Assembly (NCBI GenBank): GCA_037447655.1
Contig: JBBHKE010000370.1
Location: 213,587-268,346, forward strand
DNA length: 54,760 bases
Direction of reading: 5' to 3'
Origin: Zygnema cylindricum
Lineage: Eukaryota > Streptophyta > Zygnematophyceae > Zygnematales > Zygnemataceae
Part shown: positions 38,769-50,060 of the stretch, piece after piece
How the letters are laid out: each line of letters starts with the position of its first letter
How positions within the stretch are numbered: the first letter of the stretch is position 1
Notes under the pieces: model-generated
Told to the model about the DNA's origin: nothing
The model's database searches: none
The model's input: only the letters and a program-made list of their open reading frames with translations
Position numbers and translations under genes: made by a program

Positions 38769-40181
38769 ACTCGGGGGCCTCAATGCATATGTGCAAGGAT
38801 AAGAGGTGGTTTACTAAATTAAGAAAAAATCCAATAGTTGTAATTGAGTATGGAGATTGTAGAGTAGAAAATCACAAGTCTTCTTAGATCGGTTGATTTA
38901 AAATTTCTAATTGATGGAAAGGCTTTAATTGTAACACTCTCAGATAATCTTTACATTCCTCTGCTTAGCAAGAATCTAGTCTCTACAGCTGTTCTAGATG
39001 AAAAAGAGTTCAAAACAGGAACCAACAATTAAATCTTCACAGCTAGCTTTGATAAATAGGTTTATTTCATAACTGGAAAGGGTAGTTAAGGAATGTTCAA
39101 AATTGTACTTTGCAATGAAAAGGGTGTTCTCTACTTGTGTGGAAGTGATATGATGCTTAGGCACAAGAGGTTAGGGCATGTGAATCTAGATAGATTAAAG
39201 AAAATGAACAAAAAAATAATAGTGGATAGAATTGACTTTGGAGATGATGAGACCTCAGATAATTGTAGTGGATGTGCCCAAGGGAAGATTCATAGACTCC
39301 CATTTCCAAAGGCATCAACATTAAGAAGAGAGAAAGTATTAGATGTAGTTCACAGTGATGTTTGGGGACCAGCTACGTAGGCTTCACTTGGGGGGAAAAG
39401 ATGAATGCTAACTATTACTGATGATTGGTCTTGATACACTACGGAATATTTTTTTAGACATAAGTCAGATGTACTAAGATGTTTCAAAGAATACAAATTA
39501 TAGAGTGAAAAATTACATGAAACCTCAAAAAAAAAGATAAGAAGTGATAATGGGAAAGAATACACCTTAAAGGAATTTGAAACAATTTCTCATGAGAAAA
39601 TAGTTCCTTATTATCCGGAACAAAATAGAGTACCAGAAAGAATGAATAGAACTTTAGGAGATATGTTTAGAAGTATGCTAACAGATAAGAGAATAGGATT
39701 GTAGTTTTGGGTTGAGTCTATGAACTATGCAAACTTCATCAAAAATAGAGTGCTAACTTCGACAAATAAGGAGGAAACTTCGTATTAAAGGTGGACGGGA
39801 AAAAAACCAGATTTGTCTTGTTTGAGAGTGTTTGGAAGTCAAGTCTACAGTTTGGATTCCGATAAGACTAAATGGAAGTTAGAGGGAAGAGGTAAACCAT
39901 GATATCTTGTAGGATATGATGAAAGCACAAAAGGATATCGAGTGTATGACTTGAAAAAAAAAAGATATCATTTTGGTAAAACACATAGTGGTGATGAATG
40001 AAGTAAAGTCTATTGATCCATTCAAATATAACAAAGAAGTCAAAATCAGATTTGAACCGGGTCAGTTTTTTGACTTTGACTTTGGAAATGAAGAAAAGGA
40101 AGACAGGAGAAGGAGAAATTTGCAGATATACCAAAGGAGAAGGATATAAAGATAACATCCGAAGAAACGCCACAATACGAA
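38769..40181 (+). pseudogene. E: protease, GAG-pre-integrase and integrase remnant
   Basis: IDSGASMHMCKDKRWFTKLR (about 38763-38820) starts the protease. 39093-39380 gives LRHKRLGHVNLDRLKKMNKK, DNCSGCAQGKIHRLPFPKAS and VVHSDVWGPAT with the first Asp. The integrase core continues in broken frames: RSDNGKEYTLKEFE (about 39540), PEQNRVPERMNRTL (about 39617) and SCLRVFGSQVYSLDS (about 39815). Seven or more stops or frameshifts are present. Confidence 0.82.
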
Positions 40182-40615
40182 GTGGAAACCGATGAGGAAT
40201 TTGATCAAACACCGGAATTGGAAGATAGAGGAGCTGAAAATCTTCCTAAACGAAACCCGAGGATGCCTTCTATAACGTCGTCAGATTTTGAAAGAGGAAC
40301 AAGAAGTAGTAAACGGCTTCAAGAAAGACAAGTTAATAACCAACTCACAAAGATGTCTCACCTAGATGAACCTGAAACATACTTACAGGCCATAAATACC
40401 CCAGAAAGCACCCTGTGGATCACAACCATGAATGAAGAAGTGGCCTCTATCATGGAAGCCAATACATGGGAGTTAGTAGATTGTCCACCGGACAAAAAAT
40501 CTGATTGGATGTAAGTGGGTTTTTAAGCTTAAAGTAAACCCAGGTAATACTATTGAAAGATATAAGGCTAGTTTGGTTGCTAAAGGTTAAACTCAGAAAG
40601 AAGGAATAGAAGGAA
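40182..40615 (+). pseudogene. E: RT N-terminus, truncated
   Basis: Frame 40182-40514: RMPSITSSDFERGTRSSKRL, LDEPETYLQAINTPESTLWI and ANTWELVDCPPDKK. After a shift come GCKWVFKLKVNPGNTIERYK and LVAKG*TQKEGIE. Homology stops at about 40615, before any catalytic Asp box, so the 3' half and the 3' LTR of E are missing. Confidence 0.85.
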
Positions 40616-41073
40616 TATAACAAGTGAGCATTACGTCATAATGTCACAAAATCTACAGATATCTACAATGCCGCAAATAACTAGACGCCTATGACCATCG
40701 CTATTTTTGTTGACGTCACCAACTGTCAGAAGTTTTTGATAGTCTAGAACCGTCGCAAGTTTTACCAACGTCTATTACCATCATATTTCAAATTAACGAT
40801 TTCATTGTCGCACATTTGCTGCATTCACACTAGAAATGGATGATGAATGAGATGAGGAAATGAATGTTTTTTTTTTGTTTGGACGTGAATCGCTTTTGAG
40901 GTCATCTCACGTCAACAAAAACATCTCGATGTGATTCATGTTGCCGTACGATTAGGCGCGATGACTTAAATCCGTCTGTACCAACCCATCGTTTTTCACC
41001 CGTACAACAACATATATTTTTTCCAAAGTGACCGAAATGAGACCCCCAAACAAAAAGGGACGCGTAAAAAATA

Positions 41074-41118
<45 letters not shown>

Positions 41119-41980
41119 CAATCAAACCTCACCCAAAAAGAAAAGTGGCAACAAAAACAAGCAACCCGCATAGTCCTGTTTAAACCATACTTTTACTTTC
41201 CTTTTACTTTCTTTTCTTTTCGGTTTTTTGCTTTTTTTTTACCCTAAAAATTAAACCTACCTTGCTTATACTTTTTTTCCTCCAGTCTTTCACCTTCTTT
41301 TTATTCTAAAATTTTTACTTACCTTTCTTTTACTTTATTTTCCTCCCTTCCCTAACCTTCTTTTCACCAAAAAAAATACACTAATAATTCGAAAACAAAA
41401 AAAAATAGAGCCATTATAAGGTAATCGGTATCTTTTTATTTCCCCTATAATAAAAGATATAAAGAATACCTTAATTGTAAGCATTTAATTGTTTTTTTTT
41501 AACCTACATTAGTTAATCAACCATAGGTGTAATTGCCATTGTTTTAAAATGTTGAATTTGTGAAAACTATGAAATAAAGATAAAAAGTGACTTAACAAGT
41601 GTTTTTAATAACTTATTTTTTACATTTTTACCATAAGATGATTAATTATCAATAAAAACCTAGAAAAAAAATAACCATTTCCCGAACCCATTGTAGAAGT
41701 TACAATTAAAGTTTTGTATTCTTGATTTACGTTGTACAACACTCCTTGTATTAATTTTGCTATTTTATAATATTTTTTACACCACGACTTAAAATTATTG
41801 TCAACTAACATTTAAATTCAAAGTCAACATAAAACCAAAACTCATGATACAAAAAAAAAAATTATAAACTTTTTTTATTGTATTTTTAAGCCTTTTACTC
41901 CGAATATTTAATTGGTATACATATTTTTTTTCAACATTATTTTATTAAAGGTATCTTTAATTATTTTAATTATTCTATAC
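40616..41980. other. AT-rich intergenic DNA with (TA)n microsatellite
   Basis: No gene found. It has a (TA)n run at 41079-41112 and T-rich stretches 41200-41360. 40640-40850 has evenly spaced GACGTC-like words and may be a fragment of an unknown repeat. The ORFs 40902-41171 and 41620-41811 look like chance frames. Confidence 0.6.
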
Positions 41981-42802
41981 TATTGAAATTGAGGTTTCTA
42001 TCTTGTATTTTCTAGGTCACTATCTAGCAAAATGTCTTATTGGGCAATCAGGCTCTGCTCTCTCTCTCTCCAGTTCCCATACTTGTTGTGGTCACTGAAG
42101 ACCGGTGAGAGAGAGATAGAGACATGGCTGCCAGAGTAGACAGAAGAATGGAGGGGAATCAACTCATAACAAAAGGCATACGGACCAAGGATCAAAGTAG
42201 ACAGAATAATGGAGGGGAATCAACTCATAACAAAAGGCATACGGACCAAGAATTTGATCCTGGTCCATACTGACTGACAAATTAGCCGGCCAACTTGTAC
42301 GATAGTGTAGTACCTAGTGCCAACATATATAGGGTTTGATAAATATATAAACAGGTACTAGTTGACTAAGTTCATTGACGAAGTTATCGAACTCTAACAT
42401 AGATTTAGTTAGGTATTTTGCAAGCCCACGGATAGCACAAAATTAAGTGGTGTGAACACTTTATTTCAACAGTACGAAGTAAAAGTTGATGTTAGTTGGT
42501 TAACATCAGACGGCTCCCATCCAAGCACCCATTGCAAAATGGCCACATTGGTTGTTTGCGGTCGTCACGTCATTGTACGCCACGTGGCACCGTATCACTC
42601 ATTTACAAAATTTGCGGGATATCCAAATAGAAGTCTAGAGTTAACAAGCGTCCTTTTCATGGCCATGTCGTACAGTGGCAGTATAGGAAGTACATCGGCC
42701 TTATTACCTTCTTGTACTGTATATTCATTTGATTGGTTCCGTACATCAATAATAGGGGGTTTAGAGAGAGGTTTTAGGACTTAGAGATTTTGGGTAGGTA
42801 GA
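41981..42802 (+). repeat. L5: 5' LTR of copia D, first part
   Basis: It starts TATTGAAATTGAGG (TG changed to TA) and matches L6 (52656 on). A 61-bp tandem duplication (42135-42256) carries GTAGACAGAAGAATGG. It contains the antisense B-box-like GAATTTGATCC (42250) and G-box GCCACGTGGCAC (42580). It breaks at GGTAGGTAGA, where copia C is inserted. Confidence 0.85.
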
Positions 42803-43702
42803 TGTTGTTTTTGAAAACCTTAGTCCTCTCTATATCTCGTTGCTATACTGCAATGTTGCGTTAGTCTGACATCGCAGCTGCGCTACTCTAATATTGCAGC
42901 TACGCTGGCCGATCAAAGAAGCCATAACAGTTGTGAAAGAAAGATGTTCCGGACTTAGTCATTTTGTGTGTAGGATGAATTATCGAAGACAAGATTTAAT
43001 GTTGTATATAACTCTTAAGGGAGTATACAGATTCAGTGCACTTTAGGCACACGTGTCGGTCCATGAGGAAGTCGGTCCATGAGGAAATCAAGATTATTTG
43101 TTTCGGACGAAGAAGTATAGTTCATTTAGGGACCGGATTTACACGTGGAGGTTCATCTTTGGTGATGAAACAATGCGTGGACGGCGAACGGAGTCCGCCG
43201 TTATTTTGGAAAAGAAATATTGATTGCGCCATCATTTCAAAAGACGAACTTTGACCGCGTACTATTTTCATTTTAGCGTTTGTTTGTTCTTAGGTTTTTG
43301 TAAATATTTGTATACTGTTGAGGGCAAGGTTTTTTTTTGATGAAGATTAGTTTACGGATTGGCCACGGTAATTCCGGTACGGCGTAATCAGCTGTTAGAT
43401 AATTTTGTTGTGTAGGATTCCTTGTATGAAAAACTGCGAAGCAGTTTTTGGGTGTCTTTTGAATTACAAGATCATTGTGGTTTTTGGGCAGAACCTTGTG
43501 AAATTCTGCATGTGATTTCTTAATTGTATATTCTATATTGTGGTAAATTTGCAGACCTATGGTGTGTTTGGTTTGTTTGGGGTTTCATTGTGAAGCTGGT
43601 CTTTTGTGGGATTTTGTGAGAGTTTCCTCTTTGTGTAATTGATTACTATGGCAACTGCCGGTTCTTCATCTTGTTCTTCCGGGCACTAGGTGCCTCAAAT
43701 CA
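42803..43702 (+). repeat. C 5' LTR
   Basis: 900 bp by comparison with I (902-906). It has GCAGCTGCG/GCAGCTACG motifs (42880-42905) and an 18-bp tandem duplication GTCGGTCCATGAGGAA (43055-43090) absent from the 3' LTR. Its last about 55 bases hold the gag ATG (43648). The end is followed by AGAGGTCACAGGCC, the equivalent of the I PBS. Confidence 0.7.
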
Positions 43703-44455
43703 AGAGGTCACAGGCCCTTCCTCACGGATCCCGGTGTTTAATTGACAAAAGTATTTGTATTGGGCGGATTTAACTAAGTCTTTCCTTAAGCAACAGAAAT
43801 TATATGATGTGGTTTCCGGTGTTCTTCCAGATACGGATACGGATTTTGAAAAGAAAAACGAGGATGCATTGCATGTTATGAAATTACTCTTGTCAAAAGA
43901 TCTCAACATGAAATATATCAATATCTTTACGGCATATTAAATATGTTAAGCTTTGAAGGAATATTATGTGCTAGCTAGTGAGCAGAATGAGGTTATAACT
44001 GCTGAAAAAATTAGGAATTATAAGTAAATGGGGGGAGATATGAACTCATATTGTAATGGCTTGAAACTTCTTTTGTCAGAAAATGCATATTTTGGGGGGA
44101 ATTTTCCTCCCTTTCATCAAGCTATGATTCTAATAAGAGGGATTCCTACTGAATACAAAGGAGTCACTGAACAGTTAAAGAGGTTAGAGAAGAGTAGATG
44201 GAATAAAGCTTTGGCGGAAGCTTATATTTTAGAGGAAGAGGCCACTGAGATAGCATTAAATGGTGGACAGTCAGCGGTAGCTTACACTGCTCAGACATAA
44301 AAACCGGAAAGATTTTTCGGTAATAGGAACTTTACCCCTAATCCGAATTATAGGCAATACGATAGGTGTGTCTATTGCTTTGGACAAGGTCATGTTTTCA
44401 GGCTGTTTCCGGCATTTATAAAATCTTGTGAAAACAAGAATTTATCGTGTGGGAT
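43648..44455 (+). pseudogene. C: gag, start inside the LTR
   Basis: ATG 43648 (MATAGSSSCSSGH then TAG) lies in the LTR, as in I (MSTSTTTADAPP). The conserved KYLYWADLTKSFLKQQKLYD follows at about 43750, in another frame. 44028-44300 reads DMNSYCNGLKLLLSENAYFG, MILIRGIPTEYKGVTEQLKR and AEAYILEEEATEIALNGGQS. A knuckle VYCFGQGHVFRLF near 44370 has lost its last Cys (Phe). Stops at 43689, 43934 and 44298. It is dead but clearly copia gag. Confidence 0.8.
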
Positions 44456-44460
44456 AGAAG

Positions 44461-45580
44461 GTGCGGTCAGAGGATTCACCATCCAAAGTGGCGGCATCAA
44501 AACTGCCGGTTAAAAATGCGGCGTTCTTTGCAATCGATGAGAAGCCACAAGACAAACCGGTGGAGGAAAAGGACAACGTGGTCACATTTCCGCAATCGGA
44601 TGACTATGAAATCTTTGCTGTCGCAAAGGATCTCATGGAGGGACCTCGAGAAAACGGGTGGATTATGGAATCCGGATGCTCCTCCCACATGTGCGGCAAC
44701 CGGGCTTACTTCAAGACGCTTAATCCCATTCCCACTCGTCGGATTTATTTCGCGGATGACAGCGGTGTGGAGGCTACGACAAAGGGAAGCGTGGAGTTAT
44801 CTCGTGACATCAATGGTCAAGTTGTAAAAAAGACCTTGAATGATGTTATCTATATCCCAAAGTATAAGAAAAAAATGTTTTCCACTTCGGTGGCGGAAAT
44901 GAAAGGATTTGAAATTTTACAAAAGAATGGGAAAAAGGTAGTAAGCAAAGATGAGAGAGTAGCTCTGGTAAGAACTAGAGCCCAAACTTGTTGTATCGGA
45001 TGGACTTGGCTAATGAAATTGACTTTGCATACTCCATTGTCCTTCCGGAAAATGTTTTGTGGCATAAGAGGCTCGGTCATGTTCATCATGAAAGACTTGA
45101 TAAAATGATAAAACAAAATATGATAGATCGAGTTAAATTAGGAAAAACAGATTCTCGTGTATGTGATAGATGTGCTTTGGAAAAGCTTCATAAGCTCCCC
45201 TTACCTCAGACCGCGGATAACCGAGCCACGGATTTGCTGCAAATTATTAATTCCGATGTGTGGGGACCATCAAAGTTCATTCCCTTAGTGGCAGTACTTT
45301 TTTGGTCACTTTTACGAATGATTTCTCAAGATACAGCAAGGTTTACTTTATGAAGGAAAAGAGTGAAGTGCTCACTCACTTCAAACATTTTCGGGTGTGG
45401 ACGGAAAAGCTTCATGGGAAAACGATACTTTCCCTTCGGTCCAACAACAGAGGAGAATGCATTCTCGGCTATTTGAAAGAAAACGACATTTCTCGGCAAT
45501 TTACAGTTCCCTATACTCTTGAAGAAAATGGAGTATCAAAAAGACTCAACCGGACTCTAACGGAAAGTGCAAATCTATGA
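44461..45580 (+). pseudogene. C: protease, GAG-pre-integrase and integrase core
   Basis: 44461-44990: acidic linker, then NGWIMESGCSSHMCGNRAYF (about 44655) with Glu for the catalytic Asp (ESG for DSG). KTLNDVIYIPKYKKKMFSTS continues the protease region. Frame change at about 44985. LWHKRLGHVHHERLDKMIKQ and VCDRCALEKLHKLPLPQ form the HHCC finger. The integrase core begins INSDVWGPSKF (about 45250). LRSNNRGECILGYL replaces DNGGE, losing the second Asp. LEENGVSKRLNRTLTESA (about 45522) holds the Glu. Confidence 0.85.
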
Positions 45581-46000
45581 TGCTAGATAAAGCAATATAT
45601 TTCAAATATTGGGGTGAGGAATTCTCTTGTGCTTCGTATATTATGAATAAAATAAAGACTAGGGCAATGAAAGGGAAATCACTATATGAAATATGGACAA
45701 GAAGAAAACCGAATGTTAGTCACTTTCGGGTGTTTCGTAGTAAATGTTTTCTTTTGGATAATCTCCCTATTTCTAAGCTTAGTCCGAAATCGGTTCCCGA
45801 AATTTTTATGGGATATGATGATTAGTCCGTAGCCTATAGAGTATATAATACGGATAGGAATACTATTCAGACTGCTACAAATATTGAGGTTAAGGAAGAG
45901 AGTCCATCGCTAGATGTTTTTGGCATGATTGATTTTGAGAAAAATTCAAAAATCCAAAATTATGAATTTTTGAAAGTGTTCTCTTAACCTCTTCCACTAC
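45577..46000 (+). pseudogene. C: integrase C-terminal region
   Basis: KYWGEEFSCASYIMNKIKTR and SLYEIWTRRKPNVSHFRVFR match the region after the integrase core of I (FWTEALNCAVYIKNR ... SHFKVFG). PEIFMGYDD precedes a stop at 45823. YRVYNTDRNTIQTATNIEVK continues in the same frame. Confidence 0.8.
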
Positions 46001-46099
46001 CTCTTCTTTATCTATCGATAGCATAAAATATCCTACTCGTACTTTGGACACTACAGTTGGTCCACTTGTGGAGGATACTCTTCCTCCTCCTCCTCCGCG

Positions 46100-46340
46100 G
46101 CAACCTACGGATCAAAAAATTCCAGCCTCAGATTTCCCGGAGGGAAGAAGGCAAAGCACCAGATTGCAAGGTTGCAAGGCTGCTCTATTTTCAGCGAGCA
46201 CGTTGGCACCGGGTTAAGGCTGGGAGGCTGCGAGGCTGTTAAACTGCGATTTTGCGAAGCTGCGAGGTTGCAAAGCAACTAAGCTAAGAAGCTGCTTTAT
46301 TTTGTGCTAGCGCGTTGGAACCGGTCACAATACATGAAGC
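46100..46340. repeat. C linker with imperfect duplication and GCTGCGAGG words
   Basis: Between integrase and RT. GCTGCTCTATTTTCAGCGAG (46179) recurs as GCTGCTTTATTTTGTGCTAG at 46292 (period about 113). Between them lie GCTGGGAGGCTGCGAGGCTG and further TGCGA words. The insertion breaks the linker frame. Confidence 0.7.
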
Positions 46341-46359
46341 TTTTTCAGCTCCGAAAAAA

Positions 46360-47260
46360 GATTAATGGATCTTAGCGGTTAACGATGAAATGAAATCGAT
46401 AATGGTGGCTTAAACTTGGGAGCTTGTGGAGCTTCCTCCGGATAAAAAGACCATCGGATGTAAGTGGGTCCATAAATTCAAGTTGAATCCGGATAATTCT
46501 ATTGAAAGATATAAGGCTAGACTTGTTGCAAAAGGCTATAATCGCAAGGAGGGAATTGCCTATGAAGAGACCTTCTCTATGGTTGTCCGGTTTCCAACTA
46601 TTAGAATTTTGGTGTCTTTAGCGGCCATTGAAGATATGGAATTACATCAAATGGATGTTAAGACCGCTTTCTTGCATGGAGATTTAGAGGAAGTTATTTA
46701 TATGAAGCACATTGAAATGTATAAAGAGACCGAAAAAGAAAATATGATCTGTAAAATGTTGAAATCCTTGTACGGTCTCAAACAGGCTCCACGTCAGTGG
46801 AATCTGAAACCAAATGAGTTTCTAACCGGTCTTGGATTTTTGAGGTTTAGCTCAGACCACTCAGTCTATGTTTTGGAAAGGGAAGACGGGATTATTTACA
46901 TTGTGGGATATGTAGATGATTTGTTGCTACTAAGCAAGTCATTAATTGAGACTAACAAAATAAAGGTAGCCTTAAATTCAAGATTTGAGATGAAAAATTA
47001 AGAGGAGGCAAAGTATATGATTGAAATTCAAGTAGAAAGGGATAAAGGTAGGAGAATAATCTATCTAATGCAGCGGGAAGCAATAGGAAATGTGCATGAA
47101 AAGTTTCGCATTATCGAGGTAAAGGGAAGTGAAACTCCCATAGAATTTAAGCAGAAAGTGGAAGGCATGGAGACCAATGGAGGAGTTATCTTTGATGACA
47201 CCTTAAATTCAAGGGAGGCAAACTTTATGGCCACCATTCGATATCGTTAGATTGGTGGGA
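46360..47260 (+). pseudogene. C: reverse transcriptase
   Basis: 46426-47001: ELPPDKKTIGCKWVHKFKLN, YKARLVAKGYNRKEGIAYEE, MDVKTAFLHGDLEEVIYMKH, SLYGLKQAPRQWNLKPNEFL, and the catalytic YVDDLLLLSKSL (about 46909-46944). A TAA at 46999 follows FEMKN, then AKYMIEIQVERDKGRRIIYL in the same frame. The catalytic box is intact. The upstream start (AVNDEMKSIM) is interrupted by TAA at about 46409. Confidence 0.9.
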
Positions 47261-47918
47261 GTTTAATCTACTTCATGAACTATACGTGGCCGGATTTTGC
47301 AGTAGCAGTTGGTGTTTTGAGCCGGAGTTTACAGAATCTGAGGAAATCAGATTGGGAGGCAGCAAAGAGGGTTCTTCATTACCTTGCAGGAACACAGAAT
47401 CTTGGACTTGCTCTTGGTGGAGATGAAGTCAAAATTCAGAGTAGGAGCGATGCTAGCTACGGAGACATGCCAAGTCGCCACTCCACTACTAGATTCATTT
47501 TAAAGATTGGAAATGGAACATGCTGCTAGAGCAGCAAGCTTCAAAAGGTAATAGCTCAGTCTACAATAGAGGTTGAATACATGGCAGCAAGCTCAGCTGT
47601 CGAGGAGTTACTCTGGTTAAAATCTCTCCTTCAAGAACTTCACTTTTTGCAATCTGGACCTCAAATAGTGTGGTGTGACAACAAGGCAGCTATTGCGATT
47701 GCATCTAACCCGAGTTAGCACTTTAAAAGCAAGAACATTGATATCAAGCTACATTTTATAAGAGAGAAAGTGATGAACAAAATTTTGAAACTTAGTTGTC
47801 TGTCGGATGAGAAGATGGTAGCACATATGATGTCTAAGCCTTTACCTACACCTAAATTGAAGTTTTGTAGGGAAGAATCTGGACTCAGTGGCAGAGAGAG
47901 CCAAAAGGTTTAGGGGAG
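47261..47918 (+). pseudogene. C: RNase H and polypurine tract
   Basis: FMNYTWPDFAVAVGVLSRSL, SDASYGDMPSRHSTTRFILK, TAG at 47527, then SSKLQKVIAQSTIEVEYMAA (Glu retained), VWCDNKAAIAIASNP with a TAG, and MMSKPLPTPKLKFCREESGL. Three in-frame stops. Polypurine tract TTTAGGGGAG (47909-47918) abuts the 3' LTR. Confidence 0.88.
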
Positions 47919-48286
47919 TGTTGTTTTTGGAAACCTTTATTCCTCTCTATATCTCGTTGCTATGTTGCCATGCTGCACTAGTCTAACATCGCAGCTGCGC
48001 TGCTCTAATAATGTAGTTGCGGTGGCCGATCAAAGCAGCCATAGCAGTTATGTAATTTTATTTTTCGGACTAAGACATCTTTCCTGTAGGATGAATTCTC
48101 GAAGACAAGATTTAATGTTGTATGTAACTACAAAGGGAGTACACAGAATTGGTGCACTTCAGGCACACATGTCGGTCCATGAGGAAGTCAAGATTAATTG
48201 TTTCGAAAGAAGAAGTACAGTTCATTTGGGGACTGGATTTATATGTGGAGGTTCATCTTATGTGATGAAACAATAAGCAGACGGTG
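47919..48286 (+). repeat. C 3' LTR, truncated
   Basis: TGTTGTTTTTGGAAACC onward, homologous to 42803-43195. It ends near GATGAAACAATAAGCAGACGG, where D leader sequence takes over. It differs from the 5' LTR by roughly a tenth of positions by eye, so C is older than I and H. Confidence 0.8.
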
Positions 48287-48308
48287 TATCAAAGGTCACA
48301 AAATTGTA

Positions 48309-48323
48309 GGTTATGGGTCCACC
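48309..48323 (+). promoter_or_regulatory. D primer-binding site, half-tRNA-Met type
   Basis: GGTTATGGGTCCACC, preceded by the LTR end CACAAAATTGTA. It matches the complement of the initiator tRNA-Met anticodon arm at 14 of 15 positions. Confidence 0.75.
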
Positions 48324-49260
48324 CTCTAGATTGCCTATCTTCGATACAATAGGGTATATCTACTAGAACAAGATGATGAGGGGAGCACTTATTGGAAAGA
48401 GATTATGGGGAATTGTAAGTTGTTGTGTGGGGCAACCATCCACACCATTGGGATCCCCACCAGGGATTCGGAGGTTTGCGATTCTCAACATGACACAGGC
48501 AGTAAAAAAAAGAGGATGATAAAGGAGAAAGTTGGGTCTCGGATACAAGAAAGGAAAAGGAGAAGCTGAAATAAGTGACTTCTGGATCGGCACCAAAGTT
48601 GGTACCATAAGAAGTGATGCCTAAATCTGAGGAGAACCCTGATGTCTAGGACTTCAACAACTCTATTGCATATCACTTCATTTTTAATCACCTTTCTCGA
48701 AAAGTGGCCACACCTCATCTTAATGTATAGAGAGTAGTTAACCCGTGGGAGACACTTGAAGACATTTATAGAAGTGGCACAATTCAGGAATACAACTCGC
48801 AGTTCAAAAAATTGAGGCATTTGTTTACAAAGGAGAGAAAATGCTTGACTTTTGTAATAATTTGGCTAGTTTCTTTGTGGAGTTCAAGAGTGTTGGAAAG
48901 GTGGAATTTAAAAAGGAGAAGGTGAATACCTTGTTGATGAAGCTTCCACAATAGTATGCCAATATTGTCAAAAGGGTTCAAGATCTGCCGGACAGCCGGT
49001 GGATTTGGAACACAGTGGTTGGAATGATCTTGGTTAGAGAGAACACCATTGAGCTTTGGAGCGGACGAAAGAGTGGTCAAGCCTTGGCCGCTAGAACCAA
49101 TTGGAGAGATCAAGAGACTAAGAAACATTATATGTGTTTTAGTAGAGGAAAGAGAGGAGTTGAACCGGATGGACCTGGATCTCGACCTTCAAAGGGGCTT
49201 TGCCATTTTTGTAGGAAACCGGGTCGTTATATGGCACAGTGCACCAAGAGCTGAGGCTCC
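48324..49260 (+). pseudogene. D: leader and gag
   Basis: The N-terminal part (48600-48830) is decayed: VNPWETLEDIYRSGTIQEYN keeps the SGTIQ block of the family. Then TKERKCLTFVIIW / KMLDFCNNLASFFVEFKSVG appears in alternate frames (about 48825-48890). 49015-49254: GMILVRENTIELWSGRKSGQ and knuckle LCHFCRKPGRYMAQC, with His replaced by Tyr/Arg context (CX2C intact, His missing). Several stops. Confidence 0.8.
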
Positions 49261-50060
49261 AAGAGAGCAAAACTGGTGATCCTTCCGAAAAGAAGAACGC
49301 ACTTATGACTACACAAGTGAAAGGGGAGTTCAAAGAGGAGGAGACCCCGTACGAAGAGGATGGGGAGCTTTTTTTCAACAAAAATCGGAGGAGAAGGAGA
49401 TCCCACGGAGGCAAAAATGTGCAATTGGAGCCATCCGAGAAGCTTCCGAGGAAGGTTGGATTGTCGACTTGGGTGCCTCAGTGCATATGTGCCTTGAAAA
49501 GCAATTATCTACTAAGCTAAGAAAGATTCCCAATGTAGAGATAGAGTATGGCGATGGGAGAGTAGTAACTAAAAATCTAGTGGGATCGATAGATCTAAAG
49601 GTACTATTGGAGAGTCATACGTCAATAGTTACGTTATTAGATGTCCTCTATATAACTCAGTTAAGAAAGAATCTCATCTCTACCCTTGTTTTAGATGATA
49701 AAGATTTTGAGACATACACTATGAAGGGAATTTTCATAGCAAAGTATGATGATGAGGTCTATTTTAATGCTGTCAAGGGTAGCCAAGGAATGTTAAGGCT
49801 TAAAATGAGCAAAGAAATGTAGAATGCTTATTATGTTGGTGTCCACGAGATGATGATATGGCATAAGCGGTTGGGGCATGTGCATTTGGACATATTGAGG
49901 GAAATGAAAAAGCTAGGTGTAGTGGATAGGAATCACTTTGGGGATAGTGAAGTGATGGATGATTGTGTTTGTTGTTCACAAGGTAAGGCTCACAAATTGC
50001 CCTTTCCCAAATCTGCCACATATAGAGGAGAAAGGGTGCTAGATCTTGTACAAAGTTATA
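49261..50060 (+). pseudogene. D: protease and GAG-pre-integrase
   Basis: Acidic linker, then GWIVDLGASVHMCLEKQLST at about 49456, with Leu in place of Ser/Thr of the protease triplet (D-L-G). 49469-49822 continues PNVEIEYGDGRVVTKNLVGS and LVLDDKDFETYTMKGIFIAK. TAG at 49820. 49850 on: IWHKRLGHVHLDILREMKKL and DDCVCCSQGKAHKLPFPKSA, the HHCC finger (with Gly to Cys). Confidence 0.85.

Larger units (their letters stand above)
42803..48286 (+). mobile_element. C: Ty1/copia element nested in the D 5' LTR
   Basis: 5' LTR 42803-43702, internal 43703-47918, truncated 3' LTR 47919 to about 48286. LTR start TGTTGTTTTTGAAAACC shows membership of the I lineage, although the LTR body differs. Gag-pol is on plus, with many stops. 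The missing 3' end (about 530 bp of LTR) prevents checking a target duplication. Confidence 0.85.

Noticed and set aside
40902-41171. 89-codon minus ORF with YIYIYI run
   Set aside because: It is driven by the (TA)n microsatellite. No supporting features.
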